A DNA stretch of 64,000 nt, taken from Hyperoodon ampullatus. Lineage: Eukaryota > Chordata > Mammalia > Artiodactyla > Ziphiidae. Position 1 is the stretch's first letter. Each line of letters opens with the position of its first letter. The notes under the pieces were generated by a model. The model was given only the letters and a program-made list of their open reading frames with translations. It did not search any database and was not told the DNA's origin. Location of the stretch: positions 31,108,800 through 31,172,799 of the forward strand of contig OX457071.1 in NCBI GenBank assembly GCA_949752795.1. Reading direction: 5' to 3'. A program made the translations under genes and the position numbers. Below, in pieces: positions 58,490 through 64,000 of this stretch.

Positions 58490-58720
58490 GCTGTTTCACT
58501 GTGGGTTCCAATAATTAAAGATTGATTTATGGTCACAAAATCTTAAACGGATGGAGTGCGACTTTATTCTCATCTTAATCTGAGTTACTTTAATTATCGG
58601 AGAAAGGAAGTTTTAACTGGGGCCAATAAAGGGATGATTTCTGAATGGTGGCGAGCCTGGGTAAGATGTGCAGGACAGCCAGGACATGAAGTAATTGTAG
58701 GGAAAGATGAAAAATAATAC
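58490..58720. promoter_or_regulatory. Candidate conserved enhancer-like block
   Basis: Contains 'ttccaataattaaagattga', 'tttatggtcac' (caudal/HOX-like), 'ttactttaattatcggag', 'ggggccaataaaggg' and 'aagtaattgtaggg' within 230 bp of repeat-free DNA. Function inferred only from motif composition. Confidence 0.25.
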
Positions 58721-58876
58721 ATTTTTCTCTTTGATACATTTTTAAGACAAATAAGCATAATTCCAGATATGCAGCTGCCAGATTTGTGTTTCATACCTCA
58801 AATAGCTTTGATCATTACAGGGGGGACGTCTAAAAGTTCAGTGACAATGTCTGTTAGAATTTCATTCAATATTTAT

Positions 58877-58903
58877 AGTACTGAATAAAATCGATTCAGT
58901 ACT
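58877..58903. repeat. Perfect 10-bp inverted repeat
   Basis: Arms 'agtactgaat' and 'attcagtact' separated by 7 bases (aaaatcg). Could form a hairpin; no run of T follows and no gene context is seen. Confidence 0.85.
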
Positions 58904-59624
58904 TATAGTACTATAATAGAATAGAATTGATCAAGATGGGAGAAAAAACAAATCTAGCCTGCTCTGTAACCTGCCTGGCCTGCTCAGTTAGGGCTTGGAT
59001 TCCAACTGGTGGGCAGCAAAATTAGGAGGCTTAGCCCTTGGGCAGCCAGGTAAGGTCAGAGTTGGCCCAAGTCCTTGAGTAAGTCACTTGTAGCATAGAG
59101 GATCCTCAACTATGTCTCAAATACTCTTAAGTTTGTGATGCAAATATTCTTATTTTCTAGGAGTAGCATCATGTGAAAAATATTTGGAAGCCCTCTATAT
59201 AGGAACCAAGAGCTAATGTAAAATTGAAGATTTCTACTGCACATGGCCCAACCCAGAGTTAAAGTATCCAGATTTGTTAGGGCAGCTTAGATCCCAGTTT
59301 CCCCACCATTCAGTTTCTGCTCCCAGCCCCATAGTGAAGAAATCCTTCTGCTCTATTCAACCAGACATTCGCCAGGAGGAGAAATATGCATATGTAAGTC
59401 CCAACCTTTTCCCAGCATTTCTACAGGCAGGCAAGAAAGGGCGGTCATACAAAATCCGTGGAATTTCTATGTTCAACACCATGCCCATGGAATATTCAAT
59501 ATTCATGAAGTCTCTATATTTAATAGGTGAATAACAAATGTTATTGTATCTTATTTTTAAGATTTGATCTGAAAGAAAACAGAGAAAATCTAAATACTTT
59601 TGAAAGCAGAGTACGTTGTAGGGG

Positions 59625-59790
59625 GAAATATATATATATATATATAAAACTCAAAGGAAATATATATATATATAAAAAACTCAAATATATATCACATATA
59701 TTTGGCAATAAATATATATATTTGCCAATTACATATATATACATTTGACAATTAAGATAAGTACAAATATTTGAGATTTTCAAATATTTG
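59625..59790. repeat. AT microsatellite with nested inverted repeats
   Basis: Several TA runs interleaved with 'aactcaaa' copies. It contains 'ttggcaa' and 'ttgccaa' as inverted arms (about 59702-59728), and perfect 11-bp arms 'caaatatttga' / 'tcaaatatttg' at 59764-59774 and 59780-59790 with a 5-base loop. Confidence 0.8.
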
Positions 59791-62080
59791 AAGAAATAAA
59801 ATGCCGTCGAATGTTCACCCTATTACATACCCTGGCAAATAAACATAAAGGCAACTATTTAAGTATAAGCATCAGGGCCTATGGTGAGTAGAGAGCATGA
59901 CATTCTAGGATTACAAGGATAATTCTACTTTTACAGAATTGAACCATATGGCATTGTTAGCTCTAAGTGCCTTTCCTTTGGAGGTTATATAAAAGACTGA
60001 CGGTATATTGAATGACCTTTAATTATTCAGTTTCCTTCTAAGGATACTGATCTGTATTCTAGATCCAACTGTGGATCAGAGACGAAGTAAGAGAAACTCA
60101 AAGAGAAGAGTGGCGGAGGAACAAATAGTTGAAACACACAAGCACCTGATCTGTTTCCTTCGGACAATTCCTTGAAGTCTTTAAGGCATATATATATTCA
60201 TCTTCCCTCCCATCCCTTTCAAAATTAGCAAGTCTAATAACAACACCAGATGTCAATGGCAAATTTGAATTTTAAATTTCGAAGGGCTCTGAATGCTGCC
60301 GCTAAGAAGCAGGTAGCAACTGGAGAACAGAGTATCATTTTCCGAAAACATAACCCACCTCCTGCACACAAACTTTGGGCTTTGCAACAGGAGGTTAGCG
60401 ACATGGAAGCCTGGGAGCTGCGCCTGCGACTGCTTTCTACACAAGGTGGATGTGAGGGTAGCTCAGCGTTTCTGAAACCCAGCATCCTGGCACGGTGGGC
60501 GCTGCCCTGGGGCCTCACGTAAGCGTCAAGAAGGGTTCTCTGTTCTCTCCAGAAAGTATGAGCTATAGGCTCCACCATGTACAAAGAACATCTTGATTTA
60601 ACAAGTAGCTGCTGAGGCAGACTGTCATATTCAACATTGAGAACCACAGCCTGATCAGCCAGCACGAAACCCCCTGTTTCCACCAGAGGTCTGTTGTGAA
60701 GCTGGCCGAACATCCCTGTTGCATTAGCCCAAATTCACACACTGGCATTTACACCAGAGGGGATCCTACCCCACCTTCCACAAAACAAGAAGAAAGCATT
60801 CTTAAATGTGGGAGGTACTGCCGGAGATGATGTTTCTAAGACCAGGGACAGATGGTAAAGAAAGGCAAGTTTGGAATTTATGGAGTGGCTGCACTAGAAC
60901 AATGTTTTCAAGTTCAACCTAAGGTCAATAGAGTTTGCTAGATATGAGAAACATGGAAATAAATGTTCTTTCTCTTTTCCAAGTGATTTGAGGAAAATAT
61001 TCACTCTGAGAAAGCACTTCCTTATGCTTCTCGAGATGAAAAGAAGGTTTCTATTTATGTAGTATCCAAATGTCCTGGTGAGAAGCAAAACTTATTTGTC
61101 AAAGACACTGAACCTACCCACCCAAACTGACTCATTCGCAGTCTCAGATGTACTATGCAGTCCAGAATCTTTAAAAAGGAAAATCACGTATTTTGTTGCT
61201 GTTTCTTCCCAGATAGGACTTATGCTGACTTTTTTTTCTACTTCACTATGTTCTTTTTAAAAGCTTTTTGGTTTACTACTAATTTCCCCTTTTTCAGGCT
61301 CAGTTGTACAATATGGTGTGTGTGTTGGCTTGTAATTTTGGAGCTGAATTTATGGGCCTGCCATAGTTCAAAAGATATTCTATTTTTGTTTGTTTTATTT
61401 TTGCCTGGGCTTGATATGTTTTATGAGGTTCTCTCCTATAGTACAGGCATTCATAGCTGGCATAACCAAAATTCTATCTCTTGTTTAATATTTCTTCAAA
61501 GTTTCAAGCTGAAGTCTTTTCTTTTGTGTGATGCTGGAGCTTGTTGTGCTTTTTTTTTTTTTTTTTTTTTTTGTAATATCTGGAAACATTCCCTTCCACA
61601 TCAGAAACTTAAGTTTGCAAGAAATCCCTTTGGGAGTCTTTAAATGTGTATCTGGAGGGCAGAGAAGAGAGACAGCCAGCATTGGACCTCCTGTCCACTG
61701 AGTCCCAGAACCCCTGTGTACAGCTGTAGGGGACAGGATGAGGTTGGCCTGGGGAGACAGAGGGTCTGGTTCTCTCCCTCTGCTGCACTTACCTGCCTGA
61801 TTTCCTCTTTTTGCTCAAGTGAGGTGCTGCCCCGTTGCTCTCTTTAGTAAACAGACTGTTCTTTCTATGCTTCTCACTTTCAAAGTAAAAAATGAGCCAG
61901 GCTGCTCGTACTGGGATATCTTGTACAGGCTGACTTGATCCGCCAAAGAAAATTTGAAAACAGGACAAAACCTTCAAGAGGTTTGGAGAAACACAGGACA
62001 GCTCAGAATGATGGGTGCCTGCATCAGCCCACGGAATAAACATCCTGACAAACCACTCCACCCAAAGGAAGCTATAAAAA
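59791..62080. other. Repeat-poor stretch; long frames not convincing
   Basis: 60234-60713 (minus, 159 codons) and 60250-60522 (plus) overlap on opposite strands. 61155-61643 (plus, 162 codons) encodes a Phe/Cys-rich chain including a poly-T run (61551-61572). None shows a known domain or splice context, so I do not call genes. Confidence 0.4.
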
Positions 62081-62084
62081 TCTT

Positions 62085-62190
62085 AATGGTTCCTCAGGAG
62101 ACCTTAGATCTAGCCTGGTTCTGCCTCTAACTAGCTATACGACTCTGCACAAGTGGCTTCTCCAGGACTGGTTTTCAGATAAGCCAGAGA
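62085..62190 (+). repeat. Probable MIR
   Basis: 'cctggttctgcctctaacta', 'gctatacgactctgcacaag', 'tggcttctccaggactggtt' follow MIR 5' order. Confidence 0.5.
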
Positions 62191-63605
62191 TGAAAAGAAC
62201 AAGGAATCTTCAAGCCCAACTTTTACTCTCTCTAGGGTGTAAAAGGAAGGCTGGAGTAGTCAAGCGACCTGCCAAGTTCATGGTCAGTCAGACACAGGTC
62301 TCCTGACTATCAATAAAAAAAATTGTATTTTCATTGCAGCATACAGGTTCTCTCACCTGTACAACTTGAGTGTGTGGGGTAGGGGGTGGGTGACAATTGC
62401 TAATGTTTCTGGAAGTTTTCATGCTCCAAAAGTCCATGACTGCAGGAAGCTGGGTTCAGGGCATGTAGGAAACAGGTTCAGAGCAACAATTTCTCATTCC
62501 TCTGTCTTTTCTTCCTTTGTCTCCGCCTTTCCCCAACCTCATCTCTCCACACCACATCACTAATTTCTTTTCTCTCCCTACGTCCCTTCTGTTCAGGATT
62601 CTGAGTTTGGAATCAGGAGTTAGAGTGTATTTTGCATAGTTTTATTTCTTTTGGAGGAAAAGTACCAGAAATAACAAATTGGTAAATAAAAATTATGTCT
62701 CTTCAAAGAGAAAGTATTTCCAACAATGTTTTTAGAGAGATGGAATTGGAGGGAAAAAAAGATTTTGTTTTATATTTTGGGTTTCAGAGTCTTAACCTTT
62801 TTTATAAAAGGGCACCAGAGAGAGAAGTTACGATGCCAGCTTCTGGAACAATGTAGCATTCTAATTCAAGTGTTGTCTGAGAAAAAGATAAAGCAGGGAG
62901 TACTCATTGTACTAATGGGAAAAAGATGAATGACACCTAAATGGGTTTTCTTTGCATCACAGACCATGGTTAAGTGTTTTACATGCATTTGTCGCTGCTA
63001 TTAATGTAATCACATAAAACTTTCTCTTGTTCTCAAGTGCTTTTAAAGTGAGCTATTTGAGCTTTTGATTCTGCAAGGTTTTCCTTCTCTTTCAAAATTA
63101 GCAAAGGTAATATGTAAGCCCTGGAAATTTTTTTTTTTTTTTCCATGCAAGAGCAGAAGTAAAGAAAAGAGTACGGTAGCTCTTTGGGTAAATTGGGAAG
63201 TGCAGGCGTTACCTTTCAAGGGCTGTTCCCCATAATTGTAATAAAAATATCCTCAGAGGATCATAAAGGATATTGCAAGTATTTTCTGTATTATATAATA
63301 TTAATGCCGGGTCTTCTACACAGGCCTTCTGCATAAGTATTCTCTCCCTACTGCGTTTTCCTTCTGACTCAGGAGCTCACAGCTTTCTTAAGGAGGCACC
63401 TCAAATCCCAGTGGCACCCCGCCCAGCAGGGGACCATTGGGGTGGGGACAGGGCAGTCATAGGCCTTGCTGCGGTGCTGATTTCTGAGGCCCATGAAGTT
63501 ACAACTAGGGTGGGCTTTTTGCAGGATAGTGAAAACCTTTTCCCTGACCCTTCATTGCATCCCTGTCCCAACACTCAGGAGTGGAAAGGGGACCTGCCTC
63601 CTTTT
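62191..63605. other. Single-copy stretch, no gene recognised
   Basis: AT-rich with a poly-T tract near 63129-63142. The 132-codon frame at 63273-63671 runs into a MIR and has no support. Confidence 0.4.
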
Positions 63606-63609
63606 TTCC

Positions 63610-63775
63610 TTCAACCAGGAAGACCTGGATTTGAAATGTGTCTTTGTCATTTCCTGTCATGGTGGCCTTGAGCAAATTATTTACTCTCTGGAAGCCTCAA
63701 GGCCTCATATAACACCCACTTTACAGGGCTTCACGAGGTGATGTATGGAAAGCACCGAGCACCTGAGATCACTTA
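63610..63775 (+). repeat. MIR SINE
   Basis: 'gaagacctggatttgaaatg', 'ggccttgagcaaattattta', 'ctctctggaagcctcaaggc', then 'atggaaagcaccgagcacct' follow MIR order. Confidence 0.62.
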
Positions 63776-63924
63776 CTGATTCATGTTTGTTTTGTCCACC
63801 ATTTTATCAAAGGTCCATGAAGTTACCAAAACTGCCATTGAAAGCCCTTCAGCCTTTCTTACCCTGTCATAGTCCAGAAGAAGCAAGCTCATTTTTGTTC
63901 TATTTTAACTTAATAAATTTTTTA

Positions 63925-64000
63925 AAAATATAAATTAATAGAATTTATTTTTTTAAAGCAGTTTTAGGCATACAGAAAAGCTGAGCAGAAAGTACAGAGA
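63925..64000. mobile_element. Probable L1M LINE fragment, cut by window end
   Basis: 'aaagcagttttaggcataca' followed by 'gagcagaaagtacagaga' matches the start of a common L1M-type repeat, here truncated by the window edge. Confidence 0.5.

Larger units (their letters stand above)
58031..59620. other. Repeat-poor stretch
   Basis: No gene recognised. Contains an enhancer-like block (58490-58720) and a perfect hairpin (58877-58903). Confidence 0.45.

Noticed and set aside
60234..60713. 159-codon minus-strand frame, the longest outside repeats
   Set aside because: It overlaps an open frame on the other strand, has no recognisable domain, splice site or promoter context, and fits chance in locally GC-richer DNA. 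A protein search would settle it.
61155..61643. 162-codon plus-strand frame rich in Phe and Cys
   Set aside because: Its composition comes from T-rich DNA including a 20-plus T run; no start context or domain.
1..64000. CRISPR arrays, bacterial-type operons, tRNA or rRNA genes
   Set aside because: No regularly spaced repeats, no prokaryotic gene organisation and no intact tRNA. The only tRNA-like sequences are SINE heads.

Overview
The window is mammalian nuclear DNA, almost certainly from a cetacean (whale or dolphin). The strongest evidence is a tRNA-derived SINE of the CHR-1 type, present in at least ten copies, most of them in a short young form with long A tails. The CHR-2-type SINE shared by cetaceans, hippos and ruminants is also present. 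I see no ruminant BovB or Bov-A2 and no pig PRE-1 elements. No intact protein-coding gene is recognisable and there is no CpG island. The window reads as intergenic or deep intronic sequence, and nearly every open frame longer than 60 codons lies in a repeat or in low-complexity sequence.

Layout. 1-2123 is mostly single-copy. 2141-5455 holds two LINE-1 fragments, a SINE in the tail of the first, and between them an exon-like 65-bp block (3635-3699). 5525-6290 is an old MaLR-type LTR. 6700-13690 mixes L2, MIR, short L1 ends and two young SINEs. 13700-20110 is mostly single-copy, with an MLT1-type LTR (about 15423-15925), a small TSD-flanked insert that looks like an mRNA 3' end (17554-17664), an L1 end and a tailless SINE (about 19760-19944). 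20120-22425 is an old antisense L1 that received both a SINE and a younger L1; the younger L1 is bracketed by an unusually long (about 53 bp) duplication. 23740-29550 holds L2, SINEs and L1M fragments. 29563-38090 is repeat-poor and AT-rich and contains two stretches with the look of conserved developmental enhancers. 38090-41850 holds an L1 split by a SINE, hAT fossils and the youngest-looking SINE of the window. 43255-45160 is a nest of L1 within L1. 45398-48436 is a CHR-1 SINE followed by a nearly complete Tigger1 DNA transposon with a broken pogo-type transposase on the minus strand, itself split by a young SINE. 48480-54200 carries MIR, L2 (including a readable reverse-transcriptase relic) and L1 tails. 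54200-63600 is repeat-poor, with more enhancer-like AT-rich blocks and an AT microsatellite. The window ends inside what looks like another L1M fragment.

No genes act together here. What can be read is an insertion history: old DNA transposons, MIR, L2 and MaLR; then L1M elements; then CHR-2 and long CHR-1 SINEs; then young L1s and short CHR-1 SINEs. The most useful observations are several atypical retroposition junctions. I found no CRISPR, operon or other new gene system. Family names were assigned by eye from remembered consensus sequences and no search was run, so subfamily names and the edges of old elements are approximate.
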